This document shows, piece by piece, positions 9,334-17,407 of a stretch of 64,000 nucleotides of DNA. The notes beneath the pieces are model-generated. The model searched no databases, was not told the DNA's origin, and saw only the letters and a program-made list of their open reading frames with translations. A program made the translations under genes and the position numbers. The DNA is taken from assembly GCF_002302565.1 (NCBI RefSeq), contig NZ_CP022382.1, positions 1,001,001 to 1,065,000 of the forward strand. The letters run 5' to 3'. The first letter of the stretch is position 1; the number at the start of each line of letters is the position of its first letter. The stretch is from Capnocytophaga canimorsus (lineage in GTDB: Bacteria; Bacteroidota; Bacteroidia; Flavobacteriales; Flavobacteriaceae).

Positions 9334-10231
9334 TTTTCTTAAATAATTGTTGAATGCGGTTAAAATCATCCTCCGAAGAGAAAGGAATTACCAACGAACC
9401 CTTGCCATTTTTGCTCAATTTGATAGTAACCTTTGTACCTAAAAATTGGTTCAAGCTTTCAACTGCTTCTTGAACATAAGCTGGAGTGTTGCTAACCACA
9501 CGTGATTTGGGCACTTCTATTTGCGGATTTTGTAATTTTCGCACCAACTCTTCGGTATCACGAACCGATAGGTTATCGCTGATGATTTTATGATAGATAT
9601 CCGCTTGTTGGTCAGGGTTTTCAATATTGATAATGGCTCGTCCGTGCCCCATAGTGATAAAACCGTCGCGAATTCCGGTTTGTATAATCGGGCTAAGTTT
9701 CAAAAGACGTAAGTAATTGGTAATGGTAGAGCGTTTTTTCCCAACACGTTCACTCATTTGCTCTTGGGTGAGCTTAACCTCATCAATGAGGCGTTGATAA
9801 GAAAGCGCAATTTCAATAGGATCCAAATCTTGTCGTTGGATATTTTCCACCAACGCCATTTCAAGAGATTCTTGGTCGTTAGCAATGCGAATGTAAGCTG
9901 GAATGGTTTCTAACCCCAACAACTTTGAGGCACGAAAACGACGTTCACCCGAAACCAATTGATATTTATTAAAATCAATTTTACGCACCGTAATGGGCTG
10001 TATTACTCCCAATTCTTTAATGGACGAGGCTAACTCTTGTAAGGCCTCTTCATTGAAACTGGTTCGGGGTTGAAACGGGTTGACTTCAATAGTACTTAGT
10101 TCCAACTCCACAATATGTCCAACTACTTTATCGGCGTTTTTATCGGTTGCTGTTTTTATGTCGTTTTCGGGGTCTTTCAGTAGTGCAGATAGTCCTCTCC
10201 CCAATCCTTGTCTTTTTATTGCTTTTGCCAT
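9326..10231 (-). CDS. parB: Chromosome-partitioning protein ParB
   Basis: CTP-dependent DNA clamp that loads at parS and helps segregate the chromosome origin with ParA. The 301 residues carry an N-terminal basic segment (RQGLGRGLSALL), the ParB/Srx CTPase region with VNPFQPR and the GERRFRA motif, and a helix-turn-helix (LTQEQMSERVGKKRSTITNYLRLLKL) near residues 150-175. It lies 9 bp after parA. I looked for near-palindromic parS sites around CACGTG and found no convincing 16-mer in the window. Confidence 0.96.
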   Translation of the reverse strand: MAKAIKRQGLGRGLSALLKDPENDIKTATDKNADKVVGHIVELELSTIEVNPFQPRTSFNEEALQELASSIKELGVIQPITVRKIDFNKYQLVSGERRFRASKLLGLETIPAYIRIANDQESLEMALVENIQRQDLDPIEIALSYQRLIDEVKLTQEQMSERVGKKRSTITNYLRLLKLSPIIQTGIRDGFITMGHGRAIINIENPDQQADIYHKIISDNLSVRDTEELVRKLQNPQIEVPKSRVVSNTPAYVQEAVESLNQFLGTKVTIKLSKNGKGSLVIPFSSEDDFNRIQQLFKKND

Positions 10232-10240
10232 TTACCTTGT

Positions 10241-11008
10241 TTAAACTTTGTTTTTTTCTAAGATTTCTTGAGCCAAATTGATGTAATTGGTAGCTCCTTT
10301 GCTAGTAGCATCATAATTGATAATGGTTTCTCCGAAACTTGGAGCTTCACTTAGCCTCACGTTACGTTGAATAATCGTTTTAAATACCATATCACTAAAA
10401 TGCTTTTGCACCTCCTCTACTACTTGGTTAGAAAGACGCAAACGAGCATCATACATTGTAAGTAATAGCCCTTCAATATCCAAATTCGGGTTGTGTACTT
10501 TTTGAACACTCTTAATGGTATTGAGCAATTTACCCAATCCTTCCAAAGCGAAGTATTCACATTGAATCGGAACGATTACTGAATCGGCTGCTGTTAAAGC
10601 GTTTAATGTGATAAGCCCAAGTGAAGGTGCGCAGTCAATCAGAATATAATCATACTCTTCTTTTACCGAAGCCAAAGCTTTTTTGAGCATATACTCGCGC
10701 TCTTCCTTGTCTACCAATTCAATTTCAATAGCGACCAAGTCAATGTGAGCAGCTATCAAATCAAGGTTAGGCGAATCCGTTTTAATAATCATATCACGAA
10801 TATCCATAGCGTGCTCCAATAGCTCATAAGTACCGTGTTCTACGGACTCAATATCAATCCCTAACCCCGAAGTAGCATTTGCCTGTGGGTCAGCATCAAT
10901 CAGTAATACTTTTTTTTCCAAAACTCCTAGAGATGCCGCCAAATTTACCGATGTGGTCGTTTTGCCAACGCCTCCTTTTTGATTTGCAACTGCAATAATT
11001 TTGCCCAT
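10241..11008 (-). CDS. parA: ParA/Soj partition ATPase
   Basis: Deviant-Walker ATPase that drives ParB-parS complexes apart. The 255-residue protein has the KGGVGKTT motif at residues 11-18 with the signature lysine, the A' motif [12 protein letters not shown], and the Walker B region [11 protein letters not shown]. There is no N-terminal DNA-binding extension, so it is the chromosomal Soj type rather than a large plasmid ParA. It is first in the operon with parB, 9 bp apart. Its promoter is not clear: the leader has CACTTTTG and TACTTTTA near misses only. Confidence 0.96.
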   Translation of the reverse strand: MGKIIAVANQKGGVGKTTTSVNLAASLGVLEKKVLLIDADPQANATSGLGIDIESVEHGTYELLEHAMDIRDMIIKTDSPNLDLIAAHIDLVAIEIELVDKEEREYMLKKALASVKEEYDYILIDCAPSLGLITLNALTAADSVIVPIQCEYFALEGLGKLLNTIKSVQKVHNPNLDIEGLLLTMYDARLRLSNQVVEEVQKHFSDMVFKTIIQRNVRLSEAPSFGETIINYDATSKGATNYINLAQEILEKNKV

Positions 11009-11103
11009 AGTTTGTGTGTATTTACAAAAGTGTAAAAGTAGTAATTATTTTTTATTTTTTGGTAATATTAAATCTTAAAAGTTGTCGGAAATATGGTTTG
11101 GGG

Positions 11104-11982
11104 TTACACTTTATTTTCAGAAGAACTGTCACCCAATCGCTCCCAAATTTGAGGGGGAATATTTTCCATAGCATTGAATTGCCCAGCACCTTGAAGCCAC
11201 GCTCCACCATCGATAGTGATAACTTCTCCGTTTAAAAAAGAGGCATAATCCGAAATCATAAAAGCTGTCAAGTCACATAATTCCTGATGTGTAGCCATAC
11301 GCCTAAGCGGAATTTTTTCCGTAGCATCAAACTTTTCACTTAACTCTTTCGGTATAAACTGCCTCAAAGCATCTTCTGAAGAAAAAGCCCCAAGTGCAAT
11401 GGCGTTGGAGCGTATGCCATATTTCGCCCATTCTACGGCTAAACTACGTGTCATTGCCAAAACTCCTGCTTTTGCCATAGCACTGGCAGTGACATAGGCT
11501 GAACCAGTTAAGGCATAAGTACTTATCATATTGAGCACCGAAGCATTCGTTTGTTTGCTATTTATCCAATGTTTACCAAAAGCCAATGTACAGTTTTTAC
11601 TTCCTTTCAAAGTGGTATCGATAATATTATCAAAAGTAGAAAAACACAGCTTTTCGGTAGGGAAAAAGATATTTGTTGCGGCATTATTAACCAAAACATC
11701 TACTTTCCCTAATTTTTCGATGCTTTTTTTGAGCATCACTTCCACTTGGTGGTAATCACGAATATCACAAGCCAAGGGTAAACAGTGACCATCGGTCTCT
11801 TTAGTAAGCTGAGCCGCAACAATGTACAATTTCTTGAAATTACGAGAAGTGATAACCACCGAGGCACCCAATTTGAGAAAATAACGACTCATAGACAACC
11901 CCAATCCGTCACCACCGGCGGTAACCACAATGGTTTTGCCTTTCAAGGTTTCTTTTTGGAGCATTCCTGCTGAGGGTATCAT
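11104..11982 (-). CDS. SDR oxidoreductase resembling 2,4-dienoyl-CoA reductase
   Basis: Classical-SDR length (292 residues) with cofactor motif TAGGDGLG (21-28) and NNAA (99-102). The expected YxxxK is absent: the segment reads SAYVTASAMAK, with S167 where tyrosine should be and K171 as the lysine, while Y156 lies 15 residues before the lysine. From memory, mammalian 2,4-dienoyl-CoA reductase DECR1 uses the same arrangement (Y199, S210, K214), so an auxiliary beta-oxidation role on unsaturated acyl-CoAs is the best guess. The gene sits 19 bp after the YbaB gene. Family is certain; substrate is inferred. Confidence 0.75.
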   Translation of the reverse strand: MIPSAGMLQKETLKGKTIVVTAGGDGLGLSMSRYFLKLGASVVITSRNFKKLYIVAAQLTKETDGHCLPLACDIRDYHQVEVMLKKSIEKLGKVDVLVNNAATNIFFPTEKLCFSTFDNIIDTTLKGSKNCTLAFGKHWINSKQTNASVLNMISTYALTGSAYVTASAMAKAGVLAMTRSLAVEWAKYGIRSNAIALGAFSSEDALRQFIPKELSEKFDATEKIPLRRMATHQELCDLTAFMISDYASFLNGEVITIDGGAWLQGAGQFNAMENIPPQIWERLGDSSSENKV

Positions 11983-12001
11983 CTTACTTTGTTTTAAGGA
12001 T

Positions 12002-12319
12002 TTACAGGTTTAATCTAGGTATGTTAGGCATTCCTTCCTTAGCTACAGCTGCTAACTCTTGTTCGTTGATTTGTGTAGCTTTGGCAATGGCTTTATTAAG
12101 CGTAAGTATCAAATAATCTTCTAATTGCTCTTTATCAGAAAGTAATTCTGGGGCAATTTCAATTGATTTTATCTCTCGATTTGCTGATATAGAAACCTTA
12201 ATACTTCCATCGGTGGTGGTTTCATCAACAAATACGTGGTTCAATCGCTTTTTAGTATCTTCTATTTTTTGCTGGGTTTCTTTAAGTTTCCCCATCATTC
12301 CCATAATATCTCCAAACAT
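12002..12319 (-). CDS. YbaB/EbfC nucleoid-associated protein
   Basis: Small (105 residues) dimeric DNA-binding protein. The N-terminal long helix ([19 protein letters not shown]) and the following beta strands with [14 protein letters not shown] are typical of the YbaB fold. In many bacteria the gene lies beside dnaX and recR; here it leads a two-gene unit with the SDR enzyme. Probable role is nucleoid organisation or gene regulation. Confidence 0.9.
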   Translation of the reverse strand: MFGDIMGMMGKLKETQQKIEDTKKRLNHVFVDETTTDGSIKVSISANREIKSIEIAPELLSDKEQLEDYLILTLNKAIAKATQINEQELAAVAKEGMPNIPRLNL

Positions 12320-12344
12320 TGCTTCTTAATTATTTTTAGTCGGA

Positions 12345-12352
12345 CAAAGGTA
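12345..12352 (-). promoter_or_regulatory. -7 promoter element for the YbaB gene
   Basis: CAAAGGTA on the plus strand reads TACCTTTG on the minus strand, a full TAnnTTTG match, 26 bp upstream of the ATG. Confidence 0.6.
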
Positions 12353-12484
12353 CGAAAAAAACAATCTGAATAAAAATCTGAAGTTGTAAGTTTTTGATGT
12401 AAAAGCAAATATTTGTTTTTTAGGTTTTTAAACAATAAGACAAGAAAACAACTTACCAAATGCTCAATTTGCCACCAAAACCTC

Positions 12485-12492
12485 TACCTTTG
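12485..12492 (+). promoter_or_regulatory. -7 promoter element for lpxK
   Basis: TACCTTTG, 21 bp upstream of the lpxK ATG. A TTTG at 12468-12471 is only 13 bp away, too close for the usual -33 spacing, so only the -7 element is supported. Confidence 0.6.
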
Positions 12493-12513
12493 CAACAATT
12501 CAACAACTAAAAA

Positions 12514-13530
12514 ATGGTAAGAATTATTCGATACTTGCTACTGCCTTTCGCCGTTTTGTACGGAATTTTAGTACGTACGCGTCATTTTTTATATGACAGC
12601 GGTTGGTTGGTTTCTAAAACCTTTGAAACCCCTACAATATGCGTAGGCAATTTAAGCGTAGGCGGAACGGGAAAAACCCCAATGATTGAATATCTGATTC
12701 GTTTTTTGAAGAATGATTTTACCATTGGAGTGCTTAGTCGTGGGTACAAGCGCAAGACCAAAGGATTTGTACTTGCTAATGAAAAGACAACCGTTGCCGA
12801 TGTAGGCGATGAACCTCTTCAGTTTTGGACCAAATATCCTGAAATTATTCTAGCCGTAGATGCCAATCGTAGTCAAGGTATTACAGCATTAGAAGCCTTA
12901 CCCAATGCCCCTGAAGTAATTTTACTTGACGACGCCTTCCAACACCGAAAAGTAAAAGCAACTTGTAATGTACTACTAACCGCTTATCCCGATTTATTTA
13001 CCGATGATTGGCTACTACCCACAGGAAATCTGCGCGATGTAGCCTCTCGAGCTGCCTTAGCTGATGTTATCGTAGTTACCAAATGCCCCAATGTTTTGCC
13101 AGAGGAACAACAGCAAACCCTTACCCGTAAACTTCGCAAACGAGATGGTCAACCTGTGTTTTTTGCTAAAATAAATTACGCAAAATCCGTTTTATCTCAA
13201 ACAGAAGTCATTACGCTAGAGTCATTTTTACAAAAATCTTTTGTATTAGTTACAGGCATTGCCAAAGCCCAACCTTTAGTTGATTTTTTAAAATCACAAA
13301 AAGGGAATTTTAAGCATATTGCATTTCCCGACCATCATAATTTCACAACGGAAGAGTTACGTAAATTAAGCCAACATTCTCGAATTTTAACCACCGAAAA
13401 GGATTATATGCGATTGAAAGAGCATTTGCCTGAACTCTTTTATCTTCCTATAGAAATGGGTTTTCTAAATATGAAACAGCAAAATGAGTTTGAGCGTATT
13501 ATCCGTTCAAAAATTAGAAAAAAAGATTAA
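12514..13530 (+). CDS. lpxK: Tetraacyldisaccharide 4'-kinase LpxK
   Basis: Inner-membrane kinase that phosphorylates the 4' position of the lipid A disaccharide precursor. The protein has 338 residues. A hydrophobic N-terminal helix (6-20) anchors it, followed by the P-loop region GNLSVGGTGKTP (45-56), the SRGYKRK motif, and DDAFQHRKV, typical of LpxK. The C-terminal lobe includes FPDHHNFT and ILTTEKDYMRL. It is monocistronic, with its own TACCTTTG element, and precedes a separately promoted DPP-IV gene. Confidence 0.95.
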   Translation: MVRIIRYLLLPFAVLYGILVRTRHFLYDSGWLVSKTFETPTICVGNLSVGGTGKTPMIEYLIRFLKNDFTIGVLSRGYKRKTKGFVLANEKTTVADVGDEPLQFWTKYPEIILAVDANRSQGITALEALPNAPEVILLDDAFQHRKVKATCNVLLTAYPDLFTDDWLLPTGNLRDVASRAALADVIVVTKCPNVLPEEQQQTLTRKLRKRDGQPVFFAKINYAKSVLSQTEVITLESFLQKSFVLVTGIAKAQPLVDFLKSQKGNFKHIAFPDHHNFTTEELRKLSQHSRILTTEKDYMRLKEHLPELFYLPIEMGFLNMKQQNEFERIIRSKIRKKD

Positions 13531-13545
13531 ATTTTCTGAACCTTT

Positions 13546-13577
13546 TTTGTAAGGTCTGTAATTTTCTTATATTTTTG
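13546..13577 (+). promoter_or_regulatory. Promoter of the dipeptidyl peptidase gene
   Basis: A -33 TTTG (13546-13549) and a -7 TATTTTTG (13570-13577) are separated by 20 bp, the preferred Bacteroidota arrangement. The ATG follows 35 bp later. Confidence 0.7.
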
Positions 13578-13612
13578 CTTTGATTAAAAATCGTTCAAAT
13601 CATTATTAGTTT

Positions 13613-15760
13613 ATGAAAAAATATATTTTCTTTTTGTTTTTCACGGCTTTACAAATAGCTTTTGCTCAGGAAAGAAAACTAACCATTCCAGAGAGTGTAA
13701 TCGGATTTACCTCTGAAGGTAGTTTGTACCCTAAAACCTTTTACAATCTGCAAAGGGTGGAGGGCACCGACCATTTCGCGTACCGTTCCAATGACGGAAT
13801 CATTTTCATTTCAGCAGAAACGGGAAAGGAAGTCAAGCGAGTTGGCAATGAGCTTCAAGGAGTATATCATTTAACACATATCCCTTGGATAAATTACATT
13901 GATGCCAATCGTATGGTTTTTGAAATAGACCATTCCTTTAAAATCTATGACTACAACACAAATAAGCCCTTAGTTTCCATAACTTTACCCAAAGAAGCAA
14001 CCCATAAGGATTTTAACGAGAAGCAAAATAGAGTTGCTTATACCATAGACAATAATTTGTATATTGCTGATGAGCGTTCCGAAAAAATTGTAGTTACACA
14101 GCATACCAATGCTAATATTGTTGCAGGACAAGCCATACATCGTAGTGAATTCGGAATCAAGAAAGGAACTTTCTGGAGCCCAAAAGGCAATCTATTAGCG
14201 TTTTACCAAAAAGATGAAACTCACGTTACCGATTATCCGCTAGTGGATATTACTTCCGTTCCTGCAAGTTCCAAACTCATAAAATACCCAATGGCTGGTC
14301 AGAAAAGCGAACGTGCCTCTGTAGGAATTTATAATATTGATACTCAGAAGTTGGTTTATTTAGATATTGACACTTCGGATGAGCATTATTTAACGAACCT
14401 TTCGTGGACACCCGATGAAAAATATGTACTAATTGCTGAAATAAATCGTGAACAAAATCAGTATTGGCTTAACCGATATGACGTTGCTACTGGAAAGAAA
14501 GTCAATACTTTATTTGAAGAAAAAAACGACAAATGGGTAGAGCCAGAACACCAAGCCGTTTTTTTACCCAATTCCAACACGGAATTTCTTTGGATGAGTG
14601 AGCGTAACGGCTTTATGAATTTGTATCATTATAATTTAAACGGAAAACTTATAAAGCAAATAACTAATTTCAAATGGGTAGTTGATGAAATTCTAGGCTT
14701 TGACGCTACAAGTAAGCACGTTTTTATCTCGGGTACTGGTAATGATGCTCGGCAAAATCATACTTTTAAAATCAATATTAAGAATCCAAAAAAAATAACG
14801 GCTTTAACCACCGTACCTGGAACACACAAAACACATTTGAGCTGGAATGGAAAATATCTTTTGGATACATATAGTAGTGTAACCATTCCGCAAGTCATTG
14901 AAATCATTCAAACAGAAACACAACAGAAGAAAACAATATTAAAATCGGAAAATCCGTTAGAAAAATACGCTGTTGGAACTACCGAATTGATAGAATTGAA
15001 AGCCAACGACGGCACTCCTTTATACGCAAAAATGCACAAACCCAAAGACTTTGATCCCTCTAAAATATATCCCGTACTGGTTTATGTTTATGGGGGACCA
15101 CACGCACAATTAGTAACTAATTCGTGGTTGGCAGGTTCTTATTTGTGGATGCCTGTTTTTGCTCATAACCAGAAGTATATCGTCTTTACCTTAGACAATC
15201 GCGGAAGTGCCAACCGAGGTTTTGCCTTCGAGAGTGGAATTCATCGACAATTAGGCGAATTGGAAATGGAAGACCAATTAACAGGAATAAATTACCTCAA
15301 AACATTGCCCTATGTAGATTCTGGGCAAATAGCAGTACACGGTTGGAGTTTTGGTGGTTTTATGGCTTCGAGCCTAATGCTAAGACATCCGGGGGTGTTT
15401 AGCACAGCAGTTGCAGGAGGCGCTGTTACTGATTGGACATTTTACGAGGTAATGTATGGCGAACGTTATATGGATACCCCACAAAGTAACCCCAATGGAT
15501 ATGAAAAAAGTCGTATTTCCAATTATGTGAATAATCTGAAAGGAAAAATTCTTTTTATTCACGGTAGTGTGGACGATGTGGTAGTTCCGCAACACGTTTT
15601 AACTTTGATGAGAACATCAGTAAGTCAAAAGCAATTTTTTGATTTCTTTTTATATCCAATGCACGCTCATAATGTTTCAGGTTACGACCACGTGAATTTG
15701 GTGCAACGTATTTTAGATTATATAGTAGAACATAATGTAAATAAGAAATACTGGAAGTAA
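13613..15760 (+). CDS. Dipeptidyl peptidase IV (S9 family)
   Basis: Periplasmic serine exopeptidase that removes Xaa-Pro/Xaa-Ala dipeptides. The protein has 715 residues with a signal peptide (first 19 residues, ending FAQ). An N-terminal beta-propeller (about 35-450) is followed by the alpha/beta-hydrolase domain (about 460-715). The catalytic serine is S579 in GWSFGGF, the aspartate lies in HGSVDD (D654/D655), and the histidine is in MHAHN (H684 or H686). Asaccharolytic or host-associated Bacteroidota use such enzymes to feed on host peptides. recX continues downstream in the same frame after a 54-bp gap, so the two may be co-transcribed. Confidence 0.94.
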   Translation: MKKYIFFLFFTALQIAFAQERKLTIPESVIGFTSEGSLYPKTFYNLQRVEGTDHFAYRSNDGIIFISAETGKEVKRVGNELQGVYHLTHIPWINYIDANRMVFEIDHSFKIYDYNTNKPLVSITLPKEATHKDFNEKQNRVAYTIDNNLYIADERSEKIVVTQHTNANIVAGQAIHRSEFGIKKGTFWSPKGNLLAFYQKDETHVTDYPLVDITSVPASSKLIKYPMAGQKSERASVGIYNIDTQKLVYLDIDTSDEHYLTNLSWTPDEKYVLIAEINREQNQYWLNRYDVATGKKVNTLFEEKNDKWVEPEHQAVFLPNSNTEFLWMSERNGFMNLYHYNLNGKLIKQITNFKWVVDEILGFDATSKHVFISGTGNDARQNHTFKINIKNPKKITALTTVPGTHKTHLSWNGKYLLDTYSSVTIPQVIEIIQTETQQKKTILKSENPLEKYAVGTTELIELKANDGTPLYAKMHKPKDFDPSKIYPVLVYVYGGPHAQLVTNSWLAGSYLWMPVFAHNQKYIVFTLDNRGSANRGFAFESGIHRQLGELEMEDQLTGINYLKTLPYVDSGQIAVHGWSFGGFMASSLMLRHPGVFSTAVAGGAVTDWTFYEVMYGERYMDTPQSNPNGYEKSRISNYVNNLKGKILFIHGSVDDVVVPQHVLTLMRTSVSQKQFFDFFLYPMHAHNVSGYDHVNLVQRILDYIVEHNVNKKYWK

Positions 15761-15814
15761 TATAAAAATACGATTCAACCTCCTATTTATCTGTTTTATA
15801 TAACACAAAACAAA

Positions 15815-16288
15815 TTGCAAGGCGTAAAAACATATACAATTGAAGAGGCTAAACGCAAACTTGAAGCCTTTTGTGCCTATCAAGAACGCTACCATAAAGA
15901 GGTGGTTGCCAAGCTTCGACAAATGCGTATGATTCCATTGGCTATTGATACCATAGTTGTGCATTTGATAGAAAACGGATTTTTAAACGAGGAACGTTTC
16001 GCTAAAAGTTTTGCACGGGGCAAATTCCGATATAAAAACTGGGGAAAGAATCGTATTAAACAAGAGTTACGTTTTCGCGAAATTTCTACTTACAACATCA
16101 AAATAGCTTTACAAGAAATTGATTATGATGAATATGTAGCTACTTTCCACAAATTGGCAGAAAAAAAATATGCTGAAATTTCTGAAAAAAACAAACTTAA
16201 AGCTAAGAAAAAGCTAACGGATTATTTATTGTACCGAGGATGGGAATCCAACTGGGTGTACGAGAAAGTTAGCGAACTTTTTGACTGA
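15815..16288 (+). CDS. recX: Recombination regulatory protein RecX
   Basis: Modulator of RecA filaments. The product of about 157 residues has the helical three-repeat RecX layout with recognisable pieces YHKEVVAKLRQM, VVHLIENGFLNEERFAKSFARGKFR and WGKNRIKQELR. No ATG fits the family N-terminus; the first methionines are internal (residue 36 on). The most likely start is the TTG at 15815, and the reading frame is open back to the DPP-IV stop, leaving CTG at 15791 as an alternative. No promoter of its own was seen, so it probably depends on read-through from the DPP-IV gene. Confidence 0.88.
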   Translation: MQGVKTYTIEEAKRKLEAFCAYQERYHKEVVAKLRQMRMIPLAIDTIVVHLIENGFLNEERFAKSFARGKFRYKNWGKNRIKQELRFREISTYNIKIALQEIDYDEYVATFHKLAEKKYAEISEKNKLKAKKKLTDYLLYRGWESNWVYEKVSELFD

Positions 16289-16321
16289 TTTAAAACCGAT
16301 TATGATTTAGCAAAAAAGAAA

Positions 16322-17086
16322 ATGAAAATTATATCTTATAACGTAAATGGCATACGTGCGGCAATGAATAAAGGGCTTATTGAGTGGCTAAAAGCTGCAA
16401 ACCCCGACGTACTTTGTCTGCAAGAAATAAAGGCTCTTGAAGACCAAATTGATACACTTCCTTTTGAGCAGTTAGGCTATAAATATCGGTATTGGCATAG
16501 CGCTCAAAAAAAAGGGTATAGCGGTGTTGCCATTCTCTCAAAAATTCCTCCGAAGCACGTAGAGGTTGGCAGTGGTATTGATTATATGGATAGTGAAGGG
16601 CGTATTTTACGTGCTGATTTTGAAGGCTTTTCTGTAATGAGTTTGTATCTTCCTTCAGGAACGAACATCAATCGCTTGGAGCATAAACTGACCTTTATGG
16701 CGGATTTTCAAAAATATATTGATAAGCTCAAAGAAACACATCCGAACTTGATAATCTGTGGAGATTACAACATCTGTCATCAAGCCATTGATATTCACGA
16801 CCCTGTGCGTAATGCCAACGTTTCTGGATTTTTACCCGTAGAAAGACAATGGATTGACGCCTTTATGAAAAGCGGTTTTATTGATAGTTTCAGACATTTC
16901 AACAAAGAACCGCATCATTACTCGTGGTGGAGTTATCGTGCCAATGCCCGAAATAACAACAAGGGCTGGCGTATTGACTATAATTTAGTGGCTCAACCTT
17001 TGGAAAGTCGCCTAAAAAGAGCCCTCATACTCCCCGAAGCCAAACATAGCGACCATTGCCCCATATTGGTTGAAATTGAAGAATAA
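16322..17086 (+). CDS. xth: Exodeoxyribonuclease III / AP endonuclease
   Basis: Base-excision repair nuclease of the EEP fold, 254 residues. Key residues are visible: N8 in SYNVNGIR, E35 in LCLQEIK, the GDYNICH segment (D and N of the active site), and the C-terminal SDHCP with D244 and H245. RIDY near the end is also typical. It begins 33 bp after recX. A strong hairpin terminator lies about 180 bp downstream. Confidence 0.95.
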   Translation: MKIISYNVNGIRAAMNKGLIEWLKAANPDVLCLQEIKALEDQIDTLPFEQLGYKYRYWHSAQKKGYSGVAILSKIPPKHVEVGSGIDYMDSEGRILRADFEGFSVMSLYLPSGTNINRLEHKLTFMADFQKYIDKLKETHPNLIICGDYNICHQAIDIHDPVRNANVSGFLPVERQWIDAFMKSGFIDSFRHFNKEPHHYSWWSYRANARNNNKGWRIDYNLVAQPLESRLKRALILPEAKHSDHCPILVEIEE

Positions 17087-17100
17087 AGAAACAAAAGACG

Positions 17101-17180
17101 GGTACAAGGTAAAGGATAAAGTTAAAAGGATAAAGGATAAAAAAAAAAGGGGATGGGATAAAAGGAGGTAAAGAAATACA
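17101..17180. repeat. Purine-rich iterated spacer (AAAGGATAA-type repeats)
   Basis: The spacer after xth contains several imperfect copies of AAAGGATAAA and AAAGTTAAAAGGATAAA, then a poly-A tract. Its reverse complement resembles the repeat at 5930-5972. No open frame is present in 17087-17407; apart from this stretch and the terminator hairpin I see nothing there. Confidence 0.5.
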
Positions 17181-17265
17181 ATGAGACCTTATATGTCAGA
17201 AGTAGTAACACAATCGTAAACTTATCAAATAAGGATTGAAAAGTTTACAAATGAATTGGAATAGA

Positions 17266-17293
17266 AAAAGCACGGCTAAAATGCCGTGCTTTT
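17266..17293. terminator. Hairpin terminator between xth and the M3 peptidase gene
   Basis: An 11-bp perfect stem (17266-17276 with 17283-17293) surrounds a 6-nt loop. The stem is GC-rich in the centre, with A-run and T-run ends, so it can work in both directions between these convergent genes. Confidence 0.8.
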
Positions 17294-17407
17294 GTACTTA
17301 TATATCTGTGACAACAAAATCCTCAAAAAATGTACATTTCATTTTGATTTTTGGTATATTTGGTTTTACTGATTATACATTTTATCCACCAATGGTATTC
17401 AATTTTA

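Noticed and set aside
9326..11008. parS centromere near parAB
   Set aside because: CACGTG cores occur at scattered coding sites (for example near 7815, 15690) but none has the flanking 16-bp symmetry.
12468..12492. Full -33/-7 promoter for lpxK
   Set aside because: The TTTG is 13 bp from the -7 element, outside the accepted 17-23 bp spacing; only the -7 is kept.
15541..15560. Possible frameshift between DPP-IV and recX
   Set aside because: The DPP-IV C-terminus is complete past the catalytic histidine, and recX is a distinct family with full length.
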